This document shows positions 7,158-15,022 of a DNA stretch of 32,779 nt, piece by piece. The stretch lies in assembly GCA_035575035.1 (NCBI GenBank), contig DATLYH010000096.1:1-32779 (forward strand), given 5' to 3'. The notes under the pieces were generated by a model that had not been told where the DNA came from, did not search any database, and worked only from the letters and a program-made list of their open reading frames with translations. The stretch comes from DATLYH01 sp035575035. GTDB lineage: Bacteria > Planctomycetota > Planctomycetia > Gemmatales > Gemmataceae. The stretch's first letter is position 1; each line of letters begins with the position of its first letter. The position numbers and the translations under genes are program-made.

Positions 7158-9068
7158 TCACGGCGTCACCCCCGGGCTCCACTCCGCTCCCCGGCCCTGC
7201 CGTACCGCCTGGCAGATGCCGTTGATGTCAAGCCCCAACTCGGCCAGCAGCTCGCCGCGCTCGCCGTGCTCGATGAAACGGTCCGGGATGCCCAGGCGGA
7301 CGATGTGCTGCGTGGCCAGGCCGGCGGTGTTGGCCGCTTCCAACAGGGCACTGCCGAAGCCCCCCTCCAGCGTCCCTTCCTCGACAGTCACCACCAGCGG
7401 CAGCTCTTCCACCGCCCGCAAGAGCGTCTGCCGGTCGAGCGGCTTGGCGAAGCGGGCATTGATCACCCCGATGTGCAACCCGTCCTCCTCGCGCAGGCGT
7501 TCGGCCGCCTGGACGCAGGTGGGGAACAGGCTGCCGTAGGCGATCAGGACGCCGTCGTCGCCCCAATCATAAACCTCCGCCTGGCCCAGCTCGATAGGGG
7601 CAGCCGTTCGCTCCACCCTTTCCAGGTTGGCCTTTGGATAGCGCAGGGCCGCTGGTCCGGGATGGGACAAGGCGAAACGCAGCATCGGGGCAACGTCCAG
7701 CTCATCGCCGGGGGCCATCACCACGAAGTTAGGGAGCATCCGCAGGTAGACGGTGTCAAAGACGCCGTGATGCGTCGGGCCGTCGGGCCCGGTCAGGCCG
7801 GCCCGGTCGAGACAGAAGGTGACCGGCAGGTCCTGCAAGGCCACCTCCTGGAAAAGCTGGTCGAAGGCCCGTTGCAAGAAGGTAGAGTAGATGGCGGCGA
7901 TGGGCCGGATGCCCGCCTTGGCCAGGCCGGCCGCGAAGGCAACCGCGTGCGACTCGCAGATGCCGGTGTCGAAGAAACGGCCGGGAAAGTCGGCCCGCAC
8001 CTTCTCCAACTTGTTTCCCTGGCACATGGCCGCCGTGATGGCGACGACCCGCGTGTCTTCTTTCATCGCCTGGTAGATAGCGGCGCTGACGGCATCGGTG
8101 TAGGCTTTGGAGCCGCCGCGCTTCAACGAAACGATGGTCCGGGCCGGCCCGACCTTCTCGAAGACCGGCGGCGTGTGATAGGTGACCGGGTCCTCGCTGG
8201 CCTGCGGCACGCCGTGCCCCTTCTCGGTCAAGACATGCAACAGCACCGGGCCGCGCTGGTCCTTGACATCGCGCAGCCAGCGGCGGAGGCCCGGCAGGTC
8301 GTGGCCGTCGATCGGGCCGATGTACTTGAAGCCGAGTTCCTCGAAGAGCATGCCGCCGGTGAACAGGGCCTTGAGGCCGTCGCGAAGCTGGTGCAGCGCC
8401 TGGTTGGCCATGCCGCCGACCAACGGGAGCCGCGCCAGCAGGTCGTGCAGTTGCCGCTTGGAGTCCTGGTAGAACGTCGTCAGCCGGGCCTGGTCGAGGC
8501 AGCGGGCCAAGGCGCCGGTTCGTGGGCAGATTGACATCTTGTTGTCATTGAGGATGACGAGCAGGTTCTTGCCCAGGCCGCCGGCGTTGTTCAGCGCCTC
8601 GAAGACGATGCCCGACGGCAAGGCGCCGTCGCCGATGACCGCGACGCTGTGGTTCTCGCCGCGGCCCAGCAACTCGTCGCCGACCTTCAGGCCGAGGCAG
8701 CACGAGACGCTACAACCGGCGTGGCCGGTCATGAACAGGTCGAAGGGGCTTTCGTGCGGGTTGGGGTAGCCCATCAGGCCGCCGCGCGTGCGGATGGTCT
8801 CGAACTGAGGATAGCGGCCGGTGATCAATTTGTGCGGGTAAATCTGGTGGCCGGTGTCCCAGATGAGGCGGTCGCGGGTGAAGTCGAAGGTCAGGTGCAG
8901 GGCCAGGCAGAGTTCCACGACGCCGAGGTTGCTGGCGAAGTGGGCCGGACGGATGCTCAGCACCCGCACCAGTTCGTCACGCATTTCCTGGGCCAGCTGA
9001 GTCAGCTCCTCATCACTCAACCGCTGCAGATCAGCGGGGCAAGTGATACGCGGCAAGAGTCTGCTCAT
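7158..9068 (-). CDS. dxs: 1-deoxy-D-xylulose-5-phosphate synthase
   Basis: A 636-aa thiamine-diphosphate enzyme condensing pyruvate and glyceraldehyde 3-phosphate, the first step of the MEP isoprenoid pathway. An N-terminal transketolase-like domain (about 1-300) holds His43 in AHFASNLG, the DTGHQIYPHK motif (71-80), and the ThDP motif GDG (146-148) through to NDNKMSI (174-180). The central pyrimidine-binding domain has catalytic Glu372 in GICESHAV, where most DXS proteins read IAEQHAV, and RAGLTGPDGPTHHG. A C-terminal transketolase domain completes it. GGGAGAG 5 nt upstream supports the ATG at 9068. It follows the polyprenyl synthase gene by 76 nt, the common xseB-ispA-dxs order. All key residues are present despite divergent motif spellings. 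Confidence 0.96.
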   Translation of the reverse strand: MSRLLPRITCPADLQRLSDEELTQLAQEMRDELVRVLSIRPAHFASNLGVVELCLALHLTFDFTRDRLIWDTGHQIYPHKLITGRYPQFETIRTRGGLMGYPNPHESPFDLFMTGHAGCSVSCCLGLKVGDELLGRGENHSVAVIGDGALPSGIVFEALNNAGGLGKNLLVILNDNKMSICPRTGALARCLDQARLTTFYQDSKRQLHDLLARLPLVGGMANQALHQLRDGLKALFTGGMLFEELGFKYIGPIDGHDLPGLRRWLRDVKDQRGPVLLHVLTEKGHGVPQASEDPVTYHTPPVFEKVGPARTIVSLKRGGSKAYTDAVSAAIYQAMKEDTRVVAITAAMCQGNKLEKVRADFPGRFFDTGICESHAVAFAAGLAKAGIRPIAAIYSTFLQRAFDQLFQEVALQDLPVTFCLDRAGLTGPDGPTHHGVFDTVYLRMLPNFVVMAPGDELDVAPMLRFALSHPGPAALRYPKANLERVERTAAPIELGQAEVYDWGDDGVLIAYGSLFPTCVQAAERLREEDGLHIGVINARFAKPLDRQTLLRAVEELPLVVTVEEGTLEGGFGSALLEAANTAGLATQHIVRLGIPDRFIEHGERGELLAELGLDINGICQAVRQGRGAEWSPGVTP

Positions 9069-9103
9069 TTATTCTCTCCCTCGTCCGTAGTCTGTGGTCC
9101 GCA

Positions 9104-9128
9104 GTCCGTAGGTGTCTTTGCTACGGAC
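9104..9128. repeat. Perfect 8-bp inverted repeat in ispA-dxs gap
   Basis: GTCCGTAG (9104-9111) and CTACGGAC (9121-9128) enclose a 9-nt loop. The flanks repeat related words (GTCCGTAG again near 9083, then TACTGACTACT), so this is a small repetitive patch filling the gap between two co-directional genes. Confidence 0.6.
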
Positions 9129-9144
9129 TACTGACTACTCTACG

Positions 9145-10035
9145 TCATCGCTTCCGCTCCAGGATGGACTGCGCCAGCGCCGCCAGCCATTTCCCCTTCG
9201 GCCCGAGCGGCGCCAGGTGCTCCTGGGCCTCGCGGCAGAGGCGTTCGGCGCGGCGGCGGCTCTCGGCCACCCCCAGCAGGCCGGGGTAGGTCAGTTTGCC
9301 GCGGTCGGCGTCCTTCTGCACGCGCTTCCCGGTCTGCTCGGTGCTCCCTTCGACGTCAAGCAGGTCGTCGGTGATTTGAAAGGCCAGGCCGAAGCAGCGG
9401 CCGTAGTCCTCCATGATTTGCAACAGCCACGGTTCGGGCCCTCCGGGCCTTTCCCCCTGGGCGCTGAGGACGCCGAGTTTCAAACAGGCGCGAAACAGCG
9501 CCCCTGTTTTGCGGGCGTGCAGACTCTCCAGCGCGTGCGGATCGCGGCGGGCGGCTGGCGGGTTGGCCTCCCCTGCGATCCGCAACCGGCCTTCCCAGGC
9601 GAGGTCATCGAGTTGTCCACCGACCATGCCGGCGGCGCCGGCGCCCCGGGCCAGTTCCCGACAGCAGGCGGCGGCGGTGGCCGGCGGATAACCCTCGGCC
9701 AATACCTGGAAAGCGAGCGTCAGCAAGGCGTCGCCGGCCAAGATGGCGGTGGCCTCGTCGAATTGCTTGTGGCACGTCGGCAGTCCACGGCGGAGGTCAT
9801 CGTCATCCATGGCCGGCAGATCGTCGTGAATCAGCGAATAGGCATGGACCATCTCAACGGCGCCGGCGGCCGGCAGCGCCGCTTCCTCGGTGCCGCCGCA
9901 AGCCTCTGCGGCCAGCAGAACCAGCAGGGGCCGCAGCCGTTTGCCGGGGGCCAGCAGGCTGTAGCGCATCGCCTCCCTCAGGGTAGCCGGGCAAGGCTCG
10001 GCGGCGGTCAGGGCGGCTCGCAGGTGGGCTTCCAC
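9145..10035 (-). CDS. ispA: Polyprenyl diphosphate synthase (farnesyl/geranylgeranyl type)
   Basis: A 296-aa trans-prenyltransferase that condenses isopentenyl diphosphate onto allylic primers. Family features are GKRLRPLLVL, the first Asp-rich motif (DDLPAMDDDD, about 72-81), a K-T-G-A-L-F segment and the second Asp-rich motif ITDDLLD. The product chain length cannot be read reliably; the position next to xseB and dxs favours an IspA-like C15 or C20 enzyme. The start is uncertain. GTG at 10035 is the first standard start after the xseB stop and has only a weak purine tract. Yet the 15 codons between the TGA at 10083 and this GTG are in frame and encode a helix (DELRDYLEKKRQR) that looks like the normal N-terminus of the family, so initiation upstream at a non-standard codon is possible. 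Confidence 0.93.
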   Translation of the reverse strand: MEAHLRAALTAAEPCPATLREAMRYSLLAPGKRLRPLLVLLAAEACGGTEEAALPAAGAVEMVHAYSLIHDDLPAMDDDDLRRGLPTCHKQFDEATAILAGDALLTLAFQVLAEGYPPATAAACCRELARGAGAAGMVGGQLDDLAWEGRLRIAGEANPPAARRDPHALESLHARKTGALFRACLKLGVLSAQGERPGGPEPWLLQIMEDYGRCFGLAFQITDDLLDVEGSTEQTGKRVQKDADRGKLTYPGLLGVAESRRRAERLCREAQEHLAPLGPKGKWLAALAQSILERKR

Positions 10036-10080
10036 CCGCTGCCGCTTCTTCTCCAGGTAATCCCTTAGCTCGTCGATGGC

Positions 10081-10404
10081 TCAATCCTTGTTCTGGGGCA
10101 GACGTCGTATGGGGGGATCGCCAGGCCCCCGGGCGGGGGGGCGGACCGGGTTCTCGGCGGTGGCCGAGTGCTCGAACGGCTTCAGCGTCGGCTGGCCGGA
10201 CTCGTCGGTGCCGGTCAATAACAGGATACGTTGCTCGGCCTGACGAAGCTGCGCATAACAGTGTTTGATCAGCCCAATTCCTTGCTCGTAGCGGTCCAAG
10301 GCTTCCTCCAGGCCGGTCTGGCTGTCTTCCAACTCGTGGACAATCCGTTCCAGCTCGGTCAGGGCCTGTTCGAAAGTCAGATTATCCGGCAAAGGATTGG
10401 TCAT
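10081..10404 (-). CDS. xseB: Exodeoxyribonuclease VII small subunit
   Basis: A 107-aa small subunit of exonuclease VII, which degrades single-stranded DNA with XseA. Residues 8-70 match the family: LTFEQALTELERIVHELE, then LEEALDRYEQGIGLI and a helix ending QAEQRILLL. The remaining 35 or so residues form a Pro/Arg-rich tail that is longer than usual. The gene starts 37 nt after the xseA stop. Its TGA is in the same reading frame as the following polyprenyl synthase gene, so the two frames are separated by a single stop codon. Confidence 0.95.
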   Translation of the reverse strand: MTNPLPDNLTFEQALTELERIVHELEDSQTGLEEALDRYEQGIGLIKHCYAQLRQAEQRILLLTGTDESGQPTLKPFEHSATAENPVRPPARGPGDPPIRRLPQNKD

Positions 10405-10441
10405 TGACTCGTCCGCCCAGAGAAAAGGTCATCCGTGAGGA

Positions 10442-11929
10442 CTACTGAGCCGCGAGCCTCCAGCCAGTGCGGCTCCCCCTCACCCCCAACCCCTCTCCCC
10501 CGTGGGGGGAGAGGGGAACATCGTTGTCTCTCCCCCCGGGGGAGAAGGGAGCATCGTTGTCTCTTCTCCCGGGGGAGAAGGGAGCATCTTTCTCCCTCTC
10601 CCCCATCGCAGGGAAGAGGGGAGCATCTTTTCCCCTCTCCCCCGCAGCGGGGGAGAGGGGTAGGGGTGAGGGGGGCTCGCGGTTCAACGAAGCCGTCCGG
10701 GTCGTTTCGCCATCTCTTACTTCTTCCACCCGGCTGACCACGGAGCCGCTGTGCAGGAGGGTCAGCAGGCGGTCGCCGGGCCTCACCTGGGCGGCGCTGC
10801 GCACCACGCTCCGGTCCGATTCCATGCGAGTTAAACTATACCCCCGGCCGAGCACGTTCAAGGGGCTCAAGCTCTCCAGCCGGGCAGCAGTCGCTTCCAG
10901 TTTCTGCCGGGCCCGCTCCAGGCGCAGCCGTCCTGCCCGCCATAGCCGCTCGGCCCACTCATCGAGGCGCTGCTCGCCCTCACGGACCCGCTCCAGTGGT
11001 CGCCGGAACGACCGCCGCCGGGCCAGATCGTTCAAGCGGGTGCGGGCCACCTCCAGACGCCGGATGATCGCCGCGCGCAGCCGGGCCTCCCGGTCGGCCA
11101 GGTCCTGGGCTATCTCCTGCCGGTCCGGCGCCACTAGGCTGGCAGCCTGGGTCGGCGTCAGGGCCCGGCAGTCGGCCACCAAATCGGCAATGGTCACATC
11201 AGTCTCGTGTCCGATGCCGGTGACCACCGGGATGCGCGACTGGAAGATGGCCTGGGCGACGCACTCCTCGTTGAATTCCCACAGGTCTTCCAGACTGCCG
11301 CCGCCCCGCCCGATGATCATCACATCCAGGCCGCGCATCCGGTTGAGCCGATGGATGGCCTCGGCGATCTGCTCGGCCGCCCCGTCTCCCTGTACCGGGA
11401 CCGGGCAGACCCAGACCTCGGCTAACGGCCAGCGCCGGCCAAGCACCTCCAGCATGTCGCGGACGGCAGCCCCGGTCGGGCTGGTGACCAGGACGACGCG
11501 GCGCGGGAAGCGCGGCAGCCGTTTCTTGCGCTTCGGATCAAAGTAACCGAGCCGGAACAACTTCTCCTTCCGCTGCCGCAGGGCCAGTTCCAGCGGCCCG
11601 ATCCCCTCGGGCTGGACCTTTTCTACTTGCAACTGGTAGACGCCTTGCGGCGCGTAAATCATGAGCCGCCCGAAGGCGATCACCTTCATGCCATTACGCA
11701 GGTCGAACCGCAGCCGCAGGTTGACGCCGCGGTAGATGACCGCGCCGAGCTGCGACTCAGCGTCCTTGAGCGTCAGATACCAATGGCCCGAGGTGTGCTT
11801 CTTCAGGTTGGACACCTCACCGGCGACCCAGACGGCCGGGAACGCCTCCTCGAGCACCCCCTTGACCTCGCTCGTCAGCTCGCTGACGCTCAGGACCTTC
11901 ACACCTTCGGGCACAAAGGAGGTGGTCAT
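10442..11929 (-). CDS. xseA: Exodeoxyribonuclease VII large subunit with repeat-derived C-terminal tail
   Basis: A 495-aa large catalytic subunit of exonuclease VII. The N-terminal OB-fold spans about 1-105 (VSNLKKHTSGHWYLTLKD) and the nuclease domain about 125-400. That domain has the conserved GRGGGSLEDLWEFNEE and TGIGHETDVTIADLVAD motifs followed by long coiled-coil helices. ATG 11929 is preferred over an upstream GTG because GGGAGGG lies just upstream. It overlaps the stop of the GT39 gene as ATGA, indicating translational coupling. Residues of about 419-485 are encoded by a GC-rich hairpin array and read as repeated P-x-S-P-x-x-G-E-R-like units. They are not part of the family fold, and the natural C-terminus probably lay near residue 405-415. 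Confidence 0.95.
   Translation of the reverse strand: MTTSFVPEGVKVLSVSELTSEVKGVLEEAFPAVWVAGEVSNLKKHTSGHWYLTLKDAESQLGAVIYRGVNLRLRFDLRNGMKVIAFGRLMIYAPQGVYQLQVEKVQPEGIGPLELALRQRKEKLFRLGYFDPKRKKRLPRFPRRVVLVTSPTGAAVRDMLEVLGRRWPLAEVWVCPVPVQGDGAAEQIAEAIHRLNRMRGLDVMIIGRGGGSLEDLWEFNEECVAQAIFQSRIPVVTGIGHETDVTIADLVADCRALTPTQAASLVAPDRQEIAQDLADREARLRAAIIRRLEVARTRLNDLARRRSFRRPLERVREGEQRLDEWAERLWRAGRLRLERARQKLEATAARLESLSPLNVLGRGYSLTRMESDRSVVRSAAQVRPGDRLLTLLHSGSVVSRVEEVRDGETTRTASLNREPPSPLPLSPAAGERGKDAPLFPAMGEREKDAPFSPGRRDNDAPFSPGGRDNDVPLSPHGGEGLGVRGSRTGWRLAAQ
10475..10675. repeat. GC-rich hairpin array inside xseA 3' end
   Basis: A 201-bp array of about five imperfect hairpins. Each has a pyrimidine arm (CCCTCTCCCCC type) and a complementary purine arm (GGGGGAGAGGGG type). 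The outer ends are themselves inverted repeats of about 26 bp: CCCCCTCACCCCCAACCCC at the left against the complement of GGGGTAGGGGTGAGGGGG at the right. Its length is a multiple of three and it is read through in frame by xseA. The same end sequences bound the array at 12010-12234. Confidence 0.9.
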
Positions 11930-13698
11930 GGGTGCCCTCCCCACACGCGCACCAGTACCATCGGGTCGCCCTGTTCGTCCTGCAGGTGGGCAATCACCTC
12001 AATCGGCCGCCCCCTCACCCCCAACCCCTCTCCCCCCACGGGGGGAGAGGGGTGAAACTCTGACTCCCCTCGCCCCCGCTTCAAGGGAGAGGGGTGAAAC
12101 TCTGGCTCCCCTCGCCCCTGCTCCAAGGAAGAGGGGTGAAATTCTGGTTCCCCTCGCCCCTGCTTCAAGGGAGAGGGGTAGGACTCTGGCTCCCCTCGCC
12201 CCCGCTTCGGGGGAGAGGGGTAGGGGTGAGGGGGTGCGTTCCACTGCCGCCACTCCTGCTCGGTCAGGATACCGTACAGCGGTTCAGGTTGCGAGGGCAA
12301 TTCGTCGGGGCCGTTGACCCGCCGCACCGGCCGGCCGTAATAAAACATGATCCCCTCGTCCTTGACCTTGAACAGATAAAGGGTTGCGCCGGGCGGGACT
12401 AGGGCGGCCAGCTGCTGGGCCTTGGCCTGCGGCTGGCGGCCGTGGCTGCGGACCGGCACGATGAGGTGGACGTGGACCACCTTGACCACCAGCCAGACCG
12501 CGAGGAAACCGATCAGGTGAAAGGATGAAGGACGAAGGATAAAAGATGACAACGACCGGCGGCCTGGGCTTGCTTCATCCTTCCAGCGAATCCAGACCAT
12601 CGCCGCGAGGCCGGAGATGGCCGGGAACAGCGGCGCGCTGTGCCGGATCGCGTGCTCGGGAATCACGGTCCAGAAGAGAAGGTTGGGCCAGGCCCAGCAG
12701 TGCAGCGCTTGCAACAGCCGCCGGCCGCGCTCATCCCATAGCCCAGCGAACCTCGGCCGCAGTGCCGGCAGGGCGAAGATCGACCACGGCAGGTTGGTCG
12801 CCAGGATCAGCCACGGTTGGGCCAGTGTTTCGCCCCAAGGATACGGCCGATGGTGATGGCTGGGCGACAGGCGCATCAGCGCTTCACGACTCACCGTGTT
12901 GTAAAAGATCTCCCAGTTGGTCATCGCCACGGCTGCGGCCACCCAGGCCAGACATAAACCCACGGCCACGACCAGCCCGGTCAGATGGGGCCATCCCCAA
13001 AGTAACCGCAGCCGCCCGCGCCACCATAACAGCGGGACGGCGGTGCCGTAGAAGAACGCCGGCGCCGTCCATTTGGTCAGGAAGCCGCCGGCCACGCAGA
13101 GCATCGCGGCCAGCCACCAGAAGAAAAGACCAGGAGACCGCTCTTCCTCTGCTTCCAACGCCCGCAGGAAGAACAGGATGGCGGCGCTGACCCAGGCGAC
13201 CTGGAGCATGTCGATCTCGGCGCTGGGGGCCTTGTCGAGCCACATCAGCGACAGCGGCAGGATGACGGCCGCGATCAAGCCGGCCCGTCGGCCAAGCTGC
13301 CGGGTGAAGTACCAGTACCAGAGGAAGACGGTGGCAGTCGCCGCCACAGCCGAAGGGATGCGGGCCGACCAGTCAGTGACAACGCCGAACGGCCAGCTGC
13401 ACAGGGCGATGGCGGCGTACATGCCGGGCGGTTTGGTGAAGAGCGGCTCGCCGTAAAGCGTCGGCACGATCCAGTTGCCGGAGCGGAGGAACTCGGCCGC
13501 GATGATGGCACGCAGGCCCTCGGTGCGGTACAGCTCGCCGGCGTTCAGGCCGTAAAAGAAGAGAAAGGCGCACAGGACCGACAGGAGCAAGACGGCCGAC
13601 CAGCGGCGCTCGGCGGGCTGGAGCGGCAGACGGAGCCAAGCGCTGAGAGAGGAGGATTGCCGCGGTGCGGCTTCCGGTAAGGTGGCGAGTGATGACAT
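11926..13698 (-). CDS. GT39/ArnT-like membrane glycosyltransferase with in-frame repeat insertions
   Basis: A 590-aa polytopic protein of the dolichyl-phosphate-mannose/ArnT-like class, which moves sugars from polyprenyl-phosphate donors onto extracytoplasmic acceptors. TM1 is near 35-52. The first outer loop has the family pattern of an acidic residue (Y-R-T-E-G), then SGNWIVPTLYGEPLFTKPPG (about 75-94). About ten further hydrophobic segments run to residue 430. A C-terminal soluble part follows. Residues of about 489-563 are four 14-residue repeats of the RGEPEFHPSPLKRG kind, encoded by a hairpin array. The normal chain resumes afterwards with a segment starting RPIEVIAHLQDEQGDPM. A second repeat-derived patch (SSFILRPSSFHL, about 382-393) lies in a loop before a TM. 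The gene's stop overlaps the xseA start. Donor and acceptor are unknown; the isoprenoid genes downstream fit a polyprenyl-phosphate sugar donor. Confidence 0.88.
   Translation of the reverse strand: MSSLATLPEAAPRQSSSLSAWLRLPLQPAERRWSAVLLLSVLCAFLFFYGLNAGELYRTEGLRAIIAAEFLRSGNWIVPTLYGEPLFTKPPGMYAAIALCSWPFGVVTDWSARIPSAVAATATVFLWYWYFTRQLGRRAGLIAAVILPLSLMWLDKAPSAEIDMLQVAWVSAAILFFLRALEAEEERSPGLFFWWLAAMLCVAGGFLTKWTAPAFFYGTAVPLLWWRGRLRLLWGWPHLTGLVVAVGLCLAWVAAAVAMTNWEIFYNTVSREALMRLSPSHHHRPYPWGETLAQPWLILATNLPWSIFALPALRPRFAGLWDERGRRLLQALHCWAWPNLLFWTVIPEHAIRHSAPLFPAISGLAAMVWIRWKDEASPGRRSLSSFILRPSSFHLIGFLAVWLVVKVVHVHLIVPVRSHGRQPQAKAQQLAALVPPGATLYLFKVKDEGIMFYYGRPVRRVNGPDELPSQPEPLYGILTEQEWRQWNAPPHPYPSPPKRGRGEPESYPSPLKQGRGEPEFHPSSLEQGRGEPEFHPSPLKRGRGESEFHPSPPVGGEGLGVRGRPIEVIAHLQDEQGDPMVLVRVWGGHP
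12010..12234. repeat. GC-rich hairpin array with 42-bp period inside GT39 gene
   Basis: A 225-bp array with the same roughly 26-bp inverted ends as the xseA array. The interior is a 42-bp tandem unit in which CCCCTCGCCCC, a short spacer and GGGAGAGGGG form a hairpin. Because 42 is divisible by three, the GT39 frame is kept and reads as 14-residue repeats. Units differ by a few substitutions. The spacers are not unique, so it is not a CRISPR array. Confidence 0.9.
12521..12582. repeat. 62-bp palindrome-bounded patch inside GT39 gene
   Basis: AAGGATGAAG (12521-12530) and CTTCATCCTT (12573-12582) are a perfect 10-bp inverted repeat. The left half is a run of GGATGAAG/GGACGAAGGAT words. It is translated in the GT39 frame as a Ser/Phe/Pro-rich stretch with little resemblance to the surrounding transmembrane protein. 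Confidence 0.65.
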
Positions 13699-13909
13699 GG
13701 GCAGCCTCCGTGCTGCGGTTTCGCTTCGATAGTCCTTTTATGATCCGCTCCCTTACGGTCGCGGCTCCGACGACCGCCTTCCTCCGCTCCCTTACGGTCG
13801 CGGCTCCCCGACGACCGCCTTCTTCCGCTCCCTTACGGTCGCGGCTCCGACGACCGCGTGGGTCAAGGTTGATGACCCTGCCCCTTCACCTCTCCTGAGA
13901 TCTCCCGTC
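13699..13909. other. Intergenic gap between ald and GT39 gene
   Basis: This 211-bp gap lies downstream of ald and upstream of the GT39 gene, both on the minus strand. It contains the three-copy tandem repeat at 13745-13858. I see no convincing sigma-70 promoter for the GT39 gene in what remains. Confidence 0.6.
13745..13858. repeat. Three-copy tandem repeat
   Basis: CCGCTCCCTTACGGTCGCGG occurs at 13745, 13784 and 13825, each followed by CTCC(CC)GACGACCGC. The periods are 39 and 41 bp, the difference being a CC insertion in copy 2. Three copies with near-identical intervening sequence make it a tandem repeat rather than a CRISPR. It may separate the ald transcript from the GT39-xseA string. 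Confidence 0.85.
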
Positions 13910-15022
13910 TCATCCTACACCACTCACCGCCTCGCACGGCAGCTGAAATGTCTCCGCCACCGCCCGGTTGGTCACCTTCCCCCGGCAAATGTTCACTCCC
14001 TGGGCCAACCCTGGATCCTCGGCCACCGCCCGAGCGAACCCCTTCTTGGCCAGTTGCAGCACGTAGGGGAGCGTCACATTCGTCAGGGCGTAGGTGCTGG
14101 TCCGACCGACGGCGCCGGGCATGTTGGTCACGCAGTAATGCACCACCTCATCGACGATATACGTCGGCTTGCTGTGGGTCGTCGGCCGGGAGGTCTCAAC
14201 GCAGCCGCCCTGGTCGATGGCCACGTCGATGATCACCGCCCGCCGCGGCATGAGCTTGAGATCCTCACGCCGCACCAGATAAGGCGCCCGCGCTCCCGGG
14301 ATCAGCACCGCCCCGATGAGCAGGTCCGCCCGCTGGAGGCTGTCGAGGATGTTGTGCCGGTCGCTGAACAGGGTCGTCACGTTCCGCGGCATCACATCGT
14401 CGAGGTAGCGGAGCCGGTCGAGGTTGATGTCCAGGATGGTCACGTTGGCCCCCAGTCCGGCGGCCACCTTGGCGGCATTGGCCCCTACCACACCGCCCCC
14501 CAGGATCACCACATTGGCCGGCAGCACTCCCGGTACTCCGCCCAGCAGGATTCCCCGCCCCTCAAACGGCCGCTCCAGGAACTTCGCCCCCTCCTGGATG
14601 CTCATCCGCCCGGCCACCTCGCTCATCGGCGTCAACAGCGGCAGGTTGCCCCGGGCGTCACGGATGGTCTCGTAGGCGATGGCGATGATGTCGGACTCGA
14701 TCACCGCCCGCGTCAGCTGCTCGTCGGCGGCGAAGTGGAAGTAGGTGAAGACCATCTGCCCCGGCTGCAAGAGGGGCCACTCTTCGGGCAAAGGCTCCTT
14801 GACCTTGACCACCAGGTCGGCCCGGCGCCAGATCTCGGCGGCATCGTCCACGATCTCGGCGCCGTGCATGGCGTACTGCTCGTCGCTGATACCGCTCCCC
14901 ATACCGGCGCCGGCCTGGATCAGCACCCGGTGGCCGGCCCGGGTCAATTCCTCGACCCCGACCGGGATCATCGCCACCCGGTATTCGTCCGTTTTGATCT
15001 CTTTAGGCACGCCGACCAGCAT
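13910..15022 (-). CDS. ald: Alanine dehydrogenase
   Basis: NAD-dependent oxidative deamination of L-alanine to pyruvate and ammonia, reversible. From ATG 15022, which has GAGGAG 5 nt upstream, the protein is 370 aa, the usual Ald length. A longer frame from 15085 lacks such a site. Motifs are MLVGVPKEIK, the substrate Arg in DEYRVA, the catalytic Lys in VVKVKEP, the His in TYFHFA, the Rossmann motif GGGVVGANAAKVAAGLG with the acidic strand end ILDIN, and NMPGAVGRTSTYALTN near the active site. It is transcribed away from the plus-strand ABC operon and stands apart from the GT39 string by 211 bp. Confidence 0.97.
   Translation of the reverse strand: MLVGVPKEIKTDEYRVAMIPVGVEELTRAGHRVLIQAGAGMGSGISDEQYAMHGAEIVDDAAEIWRRADLVVKVKEPLPEEWPLLQPGQMVFTYFHFAADEQLTRAVIESDIIAIAYETIRDARGNLPLLTPMSEVAGRMSIQEGAKFLERPFEGRGILLGGVPGVLPANVVILGGGVVGANAAKVAAGLGANVTILDINLDRLRYLDDVMPRNVTTLFSDRHNILDSLQRADLLIGAVLIPGARAPYLVRREDLKLMPRRAVIIDVAIDQGGCVETSRPTTHSKPTYIVDEVVHYCVTNMPGAVGRTSTYALTNVTLPYVLQLAKKGFARAVAEDPGLAQGVNICRGKVTNRAVAETFQLPCEAVSGVG

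Noticed and set aside
12010..12234. Possible CRISPR array
   Set aside because: The 42-bp units repeat throughout with no unique spacers, and the tract is in frame within a gene.
13745..13858. Possible short CRISPR array
   Set aside because: The sequences between the cores are nearly identical, there are only three units, and no cas genes are near.
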